A DNA stretch of 64,000 nt from Streptomyces sp. MNU76 (GTDB lineage: Bacteria > Actinomycetota > Actinomycetes > Streptomycetales > Streptomycetaceae), in NCBI RefSeq assembly GCF_020982545.1, contig NZ_JAJKLK010000024.1:310001-374000 (forward strand), written 5' to 3'. Made by a program: the position numbers and the translations under genes. The notes under the pieces were generated by a model, which saw only the letters and a program-made list of their open reading frames with translations, ran no database searches and had not been told where the DNA came from. This document shows, one piece after another, positions 43,517 through 51,278 of this stretch (its first letter is position 1; each line of letters begins with the position of its first letter).

Positions 43517-44176
43517 TCAGCGCCAGGCCGGGGCCTCGATCGTCACCAGGAGTTCGCCGTCCTGGCTGCGCACCTCGAAGTGGCTGATGTCCTCGCGCTG
43601 CATGGCGGTTCCCCCCACCATCTCGGAGGCCTTGTCGGCGCCCTCGGGGGACTTCCAGTTCGCGGCCGTCTCCTCGGAGCCGTCCTTGCCGATCACCACG
43701 AGGCGGCAGGCGTGGACGCCCTCGGCCTCCTTGACCTTCAGCTCGATGTCACTGCCCCAGAGCCGCTCCTCGGCCTTGACCTCGGCCCAGACGCCCGTCT
43801 TCGAGTCGGTGGCGGCGACGGTGTCCGGAGCCTCGCCCGGACCTGCGAGAACGGCCACGGCGGGGCCGCCGACGGCGATGACCACGGAGGCCGCGAGGGC
43901 GAACAGCCAGCGCCGGCGCTTCGCCCGGTGGCGGGCGGCCACCTCGTCGAGCAGCCGTCCCAGCATCCGGGGGCCGGGCGCCGCGAACGGGTGTACGGAG
44001 CGCGGGGTCGCGTTGCGGTACAGCATCAGCTGCCGGGCAGCCGGACGGAACTCGGTGACCTGTAGCGCGCACTGCGGGCAGCCGCGGACATGGTCCTCGA
44101 AGTGGAACGAATCCACCTCGTCCAGCACGCCCAGCGCGTACGCGCCGACGTCGTGATGACGATCCTGGGACCACAT
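43517..44176 (-). CDS. RskA-type anti-sigma factor
   Basis: A 219-residue membrane anti-sigma factor: an N-terminal zinc-type domain with H29-x3-C33-x2-C36 (HVRGCPQC), one transmembrane helix at about 90-111 (LFALAASVVIAVGGPAVAVL) and an extracytoplasmic RskA_C domain (WKSPEGADKASEMVGGTAMQ). It holds an ECF sigma factor at the membrane until proteolysis. The likely partner is the sigma gene at 45052-45597, same strand, with a third gene between them. ATG 44176 follows GAGGAAT. Confidence 0.9.
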   Translation of the reverse strand: MWSQDRHHDVGAYALGVLDEVDSFHFEDHVRGCPQCALQVTEFRPAARQLMLYRNATPRSVHPFAAPGPRMLGRLLDEVAARHRAKRRRWLFALAASVVIAVGGPAVAVLAGPGEAPDTVAATDSKTGVWAEVKAEERLWGSDIELKVKEAEGVHACRLVVIGKDGSEETAANWKSPEGADKASEMVGGTAMQREDISHFEVRSQDGELLVTIEAPAWR

Positions 44177-44380
44177 GGCGATTCCTCGGGCCGGTGTGCG
44201 GTGGGGGTTGCTTCCTGCCCCCACCGGTACGGACCAGACCGGCGAATCACTCAAGCCTCACGACAATGCCAACCAAAAGATTCGGAGCCCTCCGCCGGGC
44301 GGATTGGTCCCGGACGGAAAAAGTTGGTTCGGCGGGCCGGGACAGGTAGGCGGTCGACACCCGGACCCGGGGTCCGCCGG

Positions 44381-44896
44381 CTAGAAGAGGTGGATCGCCA
44401 GATGCCCCAGCGGCAGACCGAGCCGCCAGGCCGGCGTCCAGACCTTCGGGCCGTCGTCCTCTCCCAGCACCGCGCCGCCGCCGGGCACCGCGTCCAGGTC
44501 GGGTGCGAGCAGCTCGGTCTCCTCCAGCCAGCGCCACGCGGCGGCCGCCAGCTCCAGGTCCGGGGACGGGCCGCCCGACTCCAGCGCTTCAGCCGTGAAG
44601 TCCGCCATGCGCTCGCACACCCAGTCCTGCCACGGCTGGTCGTACGCCGTCAGCGACAACCAGGTCTCCAGCTGGGTGACGACCCGGATGCCGGAGAGCT
44701 CACCGCCCGCGTCCGAGAGGAAGATGGTCAGCGCCAGGGCGTCCCGCCCCGCACGGAACTCGAAGGACGTCGGCGGCATCAGGTCGCCCGTCCGCAGCAG
44801 TTCCTCCGCGATGTACTCGGCGTAGAACCACGCCATCGGGACGGCCAGTTCGCCGCCGCCGGCGCCGTCCGTGCTCTCGTGCCCTCTGTGCAGCAT
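44381..44896 (-). CDS. Hypothetical protein between sigma and anti-sigma genes
   Basis: A 171-residue acidic protein starting MLHRGHESTDGAGGGELAVP with GGAGGAAGG upstream, rich in Trp (QPWQDWVCERMADF, AAAAWRWLEETELL, WTPAWRLGLPLGHLAIHLF). No signal peptide or membrane segment. I do not recognise a family. Same-strand position between the sigma factor and RskA-type genes suggests a shared transcript and perhaps a role in that circuit. Confidence 0.65.
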   Translation of the reverse strand: MLHRGHESTDGAGGGELAVPMAWFYAEYIAEELLRTGDLMPPTSFEFRAGRDALALTIFLSDAGGELSGIRVVTQLETWLSLTAYDQPWQDWVCERMADFTAEALESGGPSPDLELAAAAWRWLEETELLAPDLDAVPGGGAVLGEDDGPKVWTPAWRLGLPLGHLAIHLF

Positions 44897-45051
44897 CCCT
44901 TCCTGCCTTCCTCCGGTGCGTGCGCGTCGCCCGACCCCGGGCCTGGAGACCAGGCCCCGGCCCCCATCCGGAACACGGATAGAAGACAGCTGATTGCTCA
45001 ACAGGGGTCCTCAGCAAGGCGCTTTACGGAGGTTTGACTCGGCCATGGGTT

Positions 45052-45597
45052 TCACTGCAGGTCGGCCGCGTATCCCGGAAGCACCCGGCGTAGGGCGCGC
45101 AGTGCGTAGTACGCGCGAGACTTCACCGTACCGGGCGGGATCCCGAGGGCTTCGGCGGCTTCCGCCACACTCGCCCCCTGGAAGTACACCTGCACCAGTA
45201 CTTCGCGGTGCTCGGGAGTGAGTGTCTTCACAGCTTCCCGTACATCGAGCGTCGCCACCGACCGATCGGCGTGATCGGTCATCACTCGGGCGTTCTCCAG
45301 CACCGCGTCCCCCACCTCCGCGGGGCGCGCCTGCCGGGCCCGCCGCGCGTCTATGGCGAGCCGCCGCCCGACGGTGAGCAGCCAGGGGCGTACGGAGTCG
45401 AAGTCGTCTGCGCGCAGCGCCTCGGGGTGTTGCCAGGCGCGCACGAAAGTCTCCTGCACCAGGTCCTCGGCGCGATGGCGGTCCCCGTCGGAGAGCCGCA
45501 GCAGTAGGGCGAAGAGGGGGCGGCCGTGTTCGCGCTGGAGCTCGGCCAGCTCGTGTTCGGCGGTCGTCCCGTTGGTGATCGTGGTTCCGGCCGTCAT
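45052..45597 (-). CDS. ECF-family RNA polymerase sigma factor (SigK/RskA group)
   Basis: A 181-residue ECF sigma factor. Region 2 is LFALLLRLSDGDRHRAEDLV and QETFVRAWQHPEAL; region 4 is VKTLTPEHREVLVQVYFQGA and VAEAAEALGIPPGTVKSRAY. It directs transcription of a stress or wall regulon after release from its anti-sigma factor, probably the RskA-type protein at 43517-44176. ATG 45597 (MTAGTTITNG) is chosen; a longer start at 45717 gives an Arg-rich tail with no family match. Confidence 0.93.
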   Translation of the reverse strand: MTAGTTITNGTTAEHELAELQREHGRPLFALLLRLSDGDRHRAEDLVQETFVRAWQHPEALRADDFDSVRPWLLTVGRRLAIDARRARQARPAEVGDAVLENARVMTDHADRSVATLDVREAVKTLTPEHREVLVQVYFQGASVAEAAEALGIPPGTVKSRAYYALRALRRVLPGYAADLQ

Positions 45598-45725
45598 GGC
45601 CGTATGGGAACGCGGGGCGCTGCGCGGGGACAGAGGCCGGTCACGGATGTGCGGCGGGCGGTCGAACCTGTCGACGAACGGTGCGACGAACGGTCGGCGG
45701 ACCCGGACCACCACCACCGGCGAAC

Positions 45726-46187
45726 CTACGGCACCACCGTCACCGGCCGGCGGCCCGCCTTCACCAGGCGCAGGGCGACCGAGCCGACGATGCGGTGGCC
45801 GGCCTGCTGGGAGGCGCCCACCACGACCGCGTCCGCCTTCAGCTGATCCGCCGCCGTCACCAGACCGCTGTACGGGTCGCCGCGGAAGGTGTGGAACTCC
45901 CAGCGCACCTCGAAGACGCCCTTCACCTGCTCGGCGGCCTCCCGGATCTCCGCCACCAGCTGCTCGGCGATCTCCTCGGTCGTCCCCACCACCGGCATCC
46001 CGAGCGCCGCGCTCGTCGCCAGCGGCGGCTGCACGTACACGATGGCGAGCAGCGCGTGCTGGCGGCGGGCGAGACCGGCGGCGTAGGACACCGCGCGCAG
46101 GGACGTGTCGGAACCGTCCAGTCCGACGAGGACGACCTTGGGGCCGTCGGTGCCGCGTTCGAACCGGTGTGCTTGCTGATCGGTCAC
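45726..46187 (-). CDS. Universal stress protein family
   Basis: A 153-residue single-domain USP: VVLVGLDGSDTSLRAVSYAA with the nucleotide-site Asp, and at the end VVVGASQQAGHRIVGSVALR, matching the G-x2-G-x9-G(S/T) ATP-binding loop in spacing, then PVTVVP. ATP-binding USPs act in stress and dormancy. It lies 128 nt upstream of the sigma gene on the same strand. Confidence 0.9.
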   Translation of the reverse strand: MTDQQAHRFERGTDGPKVVLVGLDGSDTSLRAVSYAAGLARRQHALLAIVYVQPPLATSAALGMPVVGTTEEIAEQLVAEIREAAEQVKGVFEVRWEFHTFRGDPYSGLVTAADQLKADAVVVGASQQAGHRIVGSVALRLVKAGRRPVTVVP

Positions 46188-46333
46188 GCTCGCGAGGCTA
46201 TCCGAGCCCCTGGCCCCCGGCGTGCGCCGGGCGGTCGACAGGGGCGCGGAAAACTGCTCTCATCGTGTGACTTCATGCCGCCACCCCGGTGTCGTGGTGG
46301 TGCGCCGCCCTCGCCTTGGTCGACTGATGAGTC

Positions 46334-47209
46334 ATGACGAAGGATCAGACGCTCACAAGGCGCCGCCTGTTCACGCGCCGCCACCTGCTGACCGGTACGG
46401 CCGCCCTGCTGGGCGCCGCCGGCACGGCGGGCACCGCCGCCCTGCTCGTCGGCGACGGGGCCCCCGGCCCGGCACCGGCCGGAGCCCCCGCCCCGGCCGC
46501 CGGTCCGCCGGGCAGGCCCGCGCTCAAACCCTCCGCGTACCGTCTGGAGCCCATCGCCGGGTACGGCCCGCGCACCCGCCGCCGCACCCTCGTCCGGGCA
46601 GGCGTACGGCGCGAACCGTATCTGCGGGTGGACGGACGCGGCCGGAGCATGGTGCTGACCTTCGACGACGGCCCCGACCCCCGCTTCACCCCGGACATCC
46701 TGCGCATCCTGCGCCGGCACGACGTCCGGGCGATGTTCTTCGTGTGCGGGGAGATGGCGGTCCAGCACCAGGACCTGCTGCGCGAGATGGCCGACGACGG
46801 CCATGCGGTCGGCAACCACACCTGGTCCCACCCGCTGCTCACCACCCTCTCCCGCTCCAGGGTCCACACGGAGATGGCCCGCACCAGCGAGATCATCGAG
46901 AAGGCGTACGGCGAACCGCCGCTGTGGTTCCGTGCGCCCTACGGTGCCTGGAACCGGGCCGCGTTCCGGTTCGGCGCGGAGCTCGGCATGGAGCCGCTCG
47001 GCTGGACCGTGGACACCCTGGACTGGCGCAGGCCGGGCGCGCACTCCATCGCCCAGCGCGTGGCGGACGGCGCGGGCCCCGGGGTCGTCGTGCTCTCCCA
47101 CGACGCGGGCGGCGACCGCTCGCAGAGCGTGGCGGCCCTGCGCGACTATCTGCCCGAGCTGCTGGACTCCGGTTACCGCATCACCGTGCCGCAGCGGCAG
47201 TACGTATGA
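46334..47209 (+). CDS. Polysaccharide deacetylase (NodB domain), Tat-type export signal
   Basis: A 291-residue secreted carbohydrate esterase 4. The N-terminus RRRLFTRRHLLTGTAALLGA looks like a Tat signal. After an Ala/Pro-rich linker the NodB domain has motif 1 TFDDGPD at 109-115 (catalytic base and metal Asp), motif 2 HTWSH at 162-166, and motif 3 FRAPYGAWN. The C-terminal part ends ELLDSGYRITVPQRQY. It removes acetyl groups from peptidoglycan or another N-acetyl polymer. ATG 46334 lacks a strong ribosome site. Confidence 0.9.
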   Translation: MTKDQTLTRRRLFTRRHLLTGTAALLGAAGTAGTAALLVGDGAPGPAPAGAPAPAAGPPGRPALKPSAYRLEPIAGYGPRTRRRTLVRAGVRREPYLRVDGRGRSMVLTFDDGPDPRFTPDILRILRRHDVRAMFFVCGEMAVQHQDLLREMADDGHAVGNHTWSHPLLTTLSRSRVHTEMARTSEIIEKAYGEPPLWFRAPYGAWNRAAFRFGAELGMEPLGWTVDTLDWRRPGAHSIAQRVADGAGPGVVVLSHDAGGDRSQSVAALRDYLPELLDSGYRITVPQRQYV

Positions 47210-47266
47210 GGCCCCGATCGAGGCCCCGATGACGGTCGTGGGCGTTCGCCCGCCGGCCGGGAGCGC

Positions 47267-47938
47267 TCAGCGCACCTCGACCAGGCGGGCGAACACGACG
47301 ACGTTCCCGTCGTAACCGTTCTGCTTGGAGAAGCCGCCCCCGCAGGTGATGACCCGCAGTTCGGGAATCCCGCTGTTGCCGTAGACCCGGTCGCCCGGGA
47401 AGTTGTTCTTGGCGAAGACCTCGACGCCGTAGGTCTCGAACACGGCGATCCTCCTGTCCGCGCGCCGGATCTCCACCTTGGCGCCCTTCTTCAGCGCCCC
47501 GAGCCCGTAGAACACGGCGGGGCCCTGATCGTTGTCGACATGGCCGACGACGACGGCCGTGCCCTTCTCCCCGGGGGAGACCGCGCCGGTGAACCAGCCC
47601 GCGAGGTTCGGGTCCCGGGCCGGGGGCGCGTCCACCCAGCCCTGCGCGTCCAGTCCGACGGCCACCGCCGGCGCGTCGACCCGGATCGACGGGATCCGCA
47701 CCCGGTCGACCATGGCGTACGGCAGCGGGTCCGGGGCGTGCGCGAAGGTGCCGTGCGGGGTGCCGCCGCTGTCGGCGGCCGCCGCCGACGCCGGCTGCGG
47801 CGGACCCACGTCGAACTCGCCCGAGCCATTGCGAATGAGAGCGAGACCGGTCAGCAGGACAAGCGCTATCACGCCCCATGGAGCACGCTTCTTCCGCCGC
47901 TCCTCCCACTCGGCCTCGGCCGGTGCCGACGAAGACAT
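47267..47938 (-). CDS. Class F sortase
   Basis: A 223-residue membrane-anchored transpeptidase. One N-terminal helix (WGVIALVLLTGLALI, about 21-35) and a sortase fold with His133 in VVGHVDND, Cys199 in ELRVITCGGGF and Arg218 near the end (VVVFARLVEVR). Class F sortases attach proteins to the actinobacterial wall. Two secreted proteins with C-terminal membrane-plus-Arg tails lie next to it (48284-48775 and 48898-49416). A short motif upstream (47985-47997) recurs upstream of one of them. Confidence 0.9.
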   Translation of the reverse strand: MSSSAPAEAEWEERRKKRAPWGVIALVLLTGLALIRNGSGEFDVGPPQPASAAAADSGGTPHGTFAHAPDPLPYAMVDRVRIPSIRVDAPAVAVGLDAQGWVDAPPARDPNLAGWFTGAVSPGEKGTAVVVGHVDNDQGPAVFYGLGALKKGAKVEIRRADRRIAVFETYGVEVFAKNNFPGDRVYGNSGIPELRVITCGGGFSKQNGYDGNVVVFARLVEVR

Positions 47939-48283
47939 TCGCCATCCCCTCTCGACACGGCCGTCGCCGTGTGCGTCGCGCGTAGGAAAACGCTAAGCGC
48001 ACCGCAACGCGACGGCGACGGGGGCGGGTACGAACGGGTGGCGGCACGGCGGAGCCCTGCGCCATCCGAGTGCGCCGTCGGGAGAAACTTTCTGACGGTC
48101 CGTGACCTGCGGTGATATCGGATCGTCCGAAGATATGCCCGGCGTGTCCCTTCGCCGGGACTCACCAGGACGGACCAGCCCCGAAATGCGGCCCCGCGCA
48201 CGGCAACTGAGGGTCTATCCGGGAGGCGCTTTCTCGCCGATCGACCGGGGACGGGACCCGGGGCGTCTTCCGCGGAGGATCAC
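47939..48283. other. Divergent intergenic region between sortase and secreted-protein genes
   Basis: This 345-nt stretch separates two oppositely directed genes and must hold both promoters. AGAAACTTTCTGACGG near 48082 and GATATCGGATCGTCCGAAG near 48114 are less GC-rich than the surroundings. No gene is seen. Confidence 0.45.
47985..47997 (-). promoter_or_regulatory. Shared upstream motif CTTAGCGTTTTCC (sortase gene)
   Basis: On the minus strand CTTAGCGTTTTCC stands 47 nt before the sortase start. The near-identical CTTAGCGTTTCC is 74 nt before the secreted-protein start at 49416. Position and similarity fit a common promoter element, perhaps an ECF -35 or repressor site. Confidence 0.4.
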
Positions 48284-48775
48284 ATGCGTACTACTCGTGT
48301 CCTGGCGGCCTCGGCCGCCGCGGCCGCCCTGGTCGGTGTCGCCGCGCCGACGGCCGCCGCCTGGGACCAACCGAGCTCGGTCACGGCCGCCCCCAACGTC
48401 ATCGCCCGCGGCGGGCAGCTCGTCCTCACCGTCAAGGGCGGTGACGCGTGCGCGACCGCCGGCAGCACGATCAGCTCGAACGCCTTCCCGACCACCAACC
48501 TCGCCTCCATGGGCGGTACGACCGCCACGGCCAAGGTGCGGGTCAACTCCGACGCCAGTCCGGGCTCGTACAGCGTCACCACCCACTGCGAGGGCGAGCG
48601 CAAGACGTTCACCGGTGTGTTCACCGTCATCGGCGGTGTCCGCGGCGGGCTCGGCGGCGGCAGCTCCACCGGAGCCACGACCACCGACATCGCGATCGGC
48701 GGCGGACTGGTGACGGCGGCGGTCGTCGGCGGGGGCGTCTTCTGGATGCGGCGCCGCTCCGAGAACAAGGCCTGA
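48284..48775 (+). CDS. Secreted protein with C-terminal membrane/Arg tail
   Basis: A 163-residue protein: Sec signal peptide (MRTTRVLAASAAAAALVGVA...AAA), a small beta-rich domain with two Cys (GGDACATAG and THCEGER) likely forming a disulfide, then a Gly-rich linker, a hydrophobic helix (IGGGLVTAAVVGGGVFWM) and RRRSENKA. The helix plus basic tail is like a wall-sorting signal, though no LPxTG-type motif is evident. It is a paralog of the convergent gene at 48898-49416 and sits beside a class F sortase. GGAGGATCAC upstream supports ATG 48284. Confidence 0.8.
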   Translation: MRTTRVLAASAAAAALVGVAAPTAAAWDQPSSVTAAPNVIARGGQLVLTVKGGDACATAGSTISSNAFPTTNLASMGGTTATAKVRVNSDASPGSYSVTTHCEGERKTFTGVFTVIGGVRGGLGGGSSTGATTTDIAIGGGLVTAAVVGGGVFWMRRRSENKA

Positions 48776-48827
48776 GCCCGCCGAGCTCCGCGAACAGGGC
48801 CTGAGCCGAACGGCAGGCCCCGCCGCA

Positions 48828-48872
48828 CAGCCCTACGCCCCGGAACCCGTAACGGTCCGGGGTGAAGGGCTG
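48828..48872. terminator. Bidirectional terminator between convergent paralogs
   Basis: Arms CAGCCCTACGCCCCGGA and TCCGGGGTGAAGGGCTG pair at all but two of 17 positions around an 11-nt loop, centred between the two stops. Confidence 0.65.
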
Positions 48873-48897
48873 TCGGGGGTGCCGCGCCGAGCGGCGG

Positions 48898-49416
48898 TCA
48901 GGAGTGGCCGTCGCCCTCGGGGCGGCGGCGCGACCAGTACCAGGCCGCTCCCATCGTCCCCGCGACGAGCGCGGCGCCGAGACCGATCTCCGAGAGGTCG
49001 AAGCCCGCGACGGTGCCGCCGGCCCCGGCATGGGAGCCCCGGGTGGGGTGGTGCGTGGGGTGATGGGTCGGACGGTCGCCGACGATGGTGAGATCCGTCC
49101 GGCCGCTCTCGTCGCCGCACTGGAACGTCACCTCGTACACGGTCCCGGGCCGGGCGTCCCGGTCGACGGTCGCCGTCGCCGAGGAATGGCCCCTGGGGAT
49201 CATGACGGCGTCGAAGACGCCCGAGGAGACGGTCGTCCGGTGGCGGCAGCCGTCCACGCGCAGGATCACCTGCCCGCCGGGGGCGACGGCCGAGGGCGTC
49301 ACACCGAAGCCGAACGACGTGAGGTCACTGAGCCGTGCCGCGTGCGCGGCGGGAGCGGAGAGGGAGAGGGCGGTCACGCCCAGCAGAGCGGCCGAAGCGA
49401 CGCGTATCGCGCGCAT
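48898..49416 (-). CDS. Secreted protein with C-terminal membrane/Arg tail (paralog)
   Basis: A 172-residue protein with a Sec signal (MRAIRVASAALLGVTALSLS...AHAA), a beta-rich domain with the same Cys spacing type as its neighbour (RVDGCRHRT and TFQCGDES), a His-rich linker (HHPTHHPT), then EIGLGAALVAGTMGAAWYWS and RRRPEGDGHS. It may be a sortase substrate, but no standard sorting motif is seen. GGAGG precedes ATG 49416; the shared upstream motif is at 49490-49501. Confidence 0.8.
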   Translation of the reverse strand: MRAIRVASAALLGVTALSLSAPAAHAARLSDLTSFGFGVTPSAVAPGGQVILRVDGCRHRTTVSSGVFDAVMIPRGHSSATATVDRDARPGTVYEVTFQCGDESGRTDLTIVGDRPTHHPTHHPTRGSHAGAGGTVAGFDLSEIGLGAALVAGTMGAAWYWSRRRPEGDGHS

Positions 49417-49489
49417 GGTGGAGCCTCCGGGTCCCCGAGGAGCCTGCTGCGGACCGTTTCCGCCTGCGCCTGAAATGCACCTCGATGAC

Positions 49490-49501
49490 GGAAACGCTAA
49501 G
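49490..49501 (-). promoter_or_regulatory. Shared upstream motif CTTAGCGTTTCC (secreted-protein gene)
   Basis: Differs from the motif upstream of the sortase gene (47985-47997) by one T. It stands 74 nt before the ATG at 49416. Confidence 0.4.
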
Positions 49502-49577
49502 AAGGCGCGCCCGGTGGCGCGATCGCAGTCGCGCGAATGGGGCACGTGTGTGCTCCGCCCAGGGGACCCGGACGCGT

Positions 49578-49621
49578 ACGGCCGGGGGACGGGCGCGGCG
49601 CGGCACCCGTCCCCCGGCCGT
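49578..49621 (-). terminator. Strong hairpin terminator after the DUF4239 gene
   Basis: A perfect 16-bp stem (ACGGCCGGGGGACGGG and complement) with a 12-nt loop, 21 nt after the DUF4239 stop. Confidence 0.7.
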
Positions 49622-49641
49622 GGACCGGACTGAAAGGACCG

Positions 49642-50406
49642 TCACCCGCCCGCGTTGGGGAACAGGGCCAGGAACGGGTCCGCCGTGGCCGACAGCCCCC
49701 GGCTGTAGGGCGCGTCGAAGTCCCAGACCAGGAACAGCAGGAACGCGATGAGTGCGGAGAACAGCCCGGCGAGGATCAGTTCGCGCGGCGTGCGCCGGAT
49801 CTGCAGGGCGAACACCATGCCGACCGTCACGACGGCGCCGATGATCAGGCCGAACCACACCACGCCCGGCATCGTCTCGCCGGTGGAGTCCGCGCGGCTC
49901 CCGCGCGCGGCGTCGGCCGTGGCGACCTGGTCCAGCAGGGGCTGGTAGGCCTGCGCCTCGAAGTCGCTGCGGGGCTCGTAGTCGGTGACCTCGTGGCGCA
50001 CGGTGTCGAACAACTCGGTACCGCGCTCGGTCACCTCGCCCTTCTCGGCCATGACCTTCCACTCAGTGGTCACCACGTGGTCGACGTAGGCGTCGATGTC
50101 CGCGCGGATCCGGTCGCGCACGTCCGCCGGGTACACCCGCACCCGTTCACTGATCTCGTGCAGGGCCTGTGCCTCCGTCTGTACCTGGTCCTGGGCGGCG
50201 CTGCGGGCCTCCCAGACACCGGCGATCGCCAGACCCAGCACGATGGCGTACACCACGCCGATCATCATGGTGATGTACTCGATGACGTCCGGGGTCTCGG
50301 ACGGGTCCTCGTCCGCGGGTGCGGCGTGATGCCGTACTACGGCCACGATGAGGACGACCAGACAGGCCGCCCCCATCGCGAGGGTGAGAACAAGCCATTC
50401 CGACAA
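49642..50406 (-). CDS. DUF4239-family (bestrophin-like) membrane protein
   Basis: A 254-residue membrane protein: an N-terminal helix (VLTLAMGAACLVVLIVAVVR), a second (ITMMIGVVYAIVLGLAIAGV), a soluble helical middle (VYPADVRDRIRADIDAYVDH), and two final helices (GVVWFGLIIGAVVTVGMVFA, ELILAGLFSALIAFLLFLVW). This arrangement matches the DUF4239 'bestrophin-like' group, suggested to be ion channels; no function is established. It runs into the Pro-rich gene upstream with a 16-nt gap, so the two may be one operon. Confidence 0.85.
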   Translation of the reverse strand: MSEWLVLTLAMGAACLVVLIVAVVRHHAAPADEDPSETPDVIEYITMMIGVVYAIVLGLAIAGVWEARSAAQDQVQTEAQALHEISERVRVYPADVRDRIRADIDAYVDHVVTTEWKVMAEKGEVTERGTELFDTVRHEVTDYEPRSDFEAQAYQPLLDQVATADAARGSRADSTGETMPGVVWFGLIIGAVVTVGMVFALQIRRTPRELILAGLFSALIAFLLFLVWDFDAPYSRGLSATADPFLALFPNAGG

Positions 50407-50422
50407 GAGGTTCCTCCAGGAA

Positions 50423-51016
50423 TCAGCGCGGACGCAGGGCGGCGGCGGCGAACACCGCGGGCACGGTGACGAGCAGGGCGAGTGAGACGAGCGACGGGCC
50501 GGACGGCTTGGCGCGCGCGTGGGACGGGGTGCGGTACGGCGGGTAGCTCACCGGGGTCGGCGACACACCTGGGGGGCTCGGCGTGGCTCTGGCCTTCGGC
50601 GAGTGGGGGCGGATCGGCGGGCGCCCCACGGGCGCGCGGCGGCGGTGGCGGTGCGGGCCCCGGGGGCGGGGGCGGTGTCGGTTCTGGGCGCGGGCGGGGG
50701 TCCGGAGCGGGCCCGGGGTCGGGGTGGCGGCTCGGCCGCGGCGGAGGCGTCGGTGGGCGTCGGCTCCGGCGGACACGACGGAGTCGGCGTGGCGGCGGGG
50801 CGGGGGTGGAGGGGTCGGCTCGCAGGAGTCGGTGCTCCCGATCGCCACGGCGACCCGGCCTCCGCCGTCCGGGCCGACGGTGCCGTACGCGCAGGCGTCG
50901 GCGACCGCGGTGCCGCTCGGAGTTGCGGTGAGGAGCCAGGTCAGTGCGAGCAGGGCCGACAGCCGTAGGGCGAGAGCGGATCGGGTCCGCTGGGGTCCTT
51001 GCACGTCGGAGATCAT
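50423..51016 (-). CDS. Proline-rich secreted protein with C-terminal membrane segment; frame doubtful in the middle
   Basis: The frame is open for 197 residues: a signal-like start (LALRLSALLALTWLLTATPS), a short domain (VADACAYGTVGPDGGGRVAV), then CEPTPPPPPRR. The next 65 residues are Arg/His-rich and look out of frame; the neighbouring frame there reads PDPGPAPDPRPRPEPTPPPP, a more natural Pro-rich linker. The original frame then resumes (VSYPPYRTPSHARAKPSGPS, LVSLALLVTVPAVFAAAALR). Two compensating indels in C-runs would explain this. The tail (helix plus RPR) resembles the nearby sortase-type proteins. A 20-bp palindrome precedes the start. Confidence 0.6.
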   Translation of the reverse strand: MISDVQGPQRTRSALALRLSALLALTWLLTATPSGTAVADACAYGTVGPDGGGRVAVAIGSTDSCEPTPPPPPRRHADSVVSAGADAHRRLRRGRAATPTPGPLRTPARAQNRHRPRPRGPHRHRRRAPVGRPPIRPHSPKARATPSPPGVSPTPVSYPPYRTPSHARAKPSGPSLVSLALLVTVPAVFAAAALRPR

Positions 51017-51026
51017 CCGTGCTCGC

Positions 51027-51046
51027 GCTCCCGCGTACGCGGGAGC
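51027..51046. promoter_or_regulatory. 20-bp perfect palindrome upstream of the Pro-rich gene
   Basis: GCTCCCGCGTACGCGGGAGC, 10 nt before the minus-strand ATG at 51016. It contains the probable Shine-Dalgarno (GGGAG), so a hairpin in mRNA would cover it. A second small repeat (GGAGC GATT GCTCC) follows at 51050-51063. Confidence 0.45.
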
Positions 51047-51278
51047 ACGGAGCGATTGCTCCAAAGGAGCGAATAACGGGCCCCGAATGTTTGAGTGCGG
51101 ACGCCCGGTGCTGACGCCTCTTTCGATACCGCCGCAGGCCGCGCCGCGGAACCGCGCCACAGACTTCGGAAAGAAATTCGTGCCACGTTGAACACAGAAG
51201 CCACTCCCACCCGTACCTAGGACCAGCAAGCGGCGCAGTAGGGCGCTGCGACACCCACCGGATACACGGGGAGTTGGA

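Noticed and set aside
44244..44380. Possible hairpin near CCCTCCGCCGGGCGG as terminator
   Set aside because: The stem is short and interrupted; it was too weak to list.
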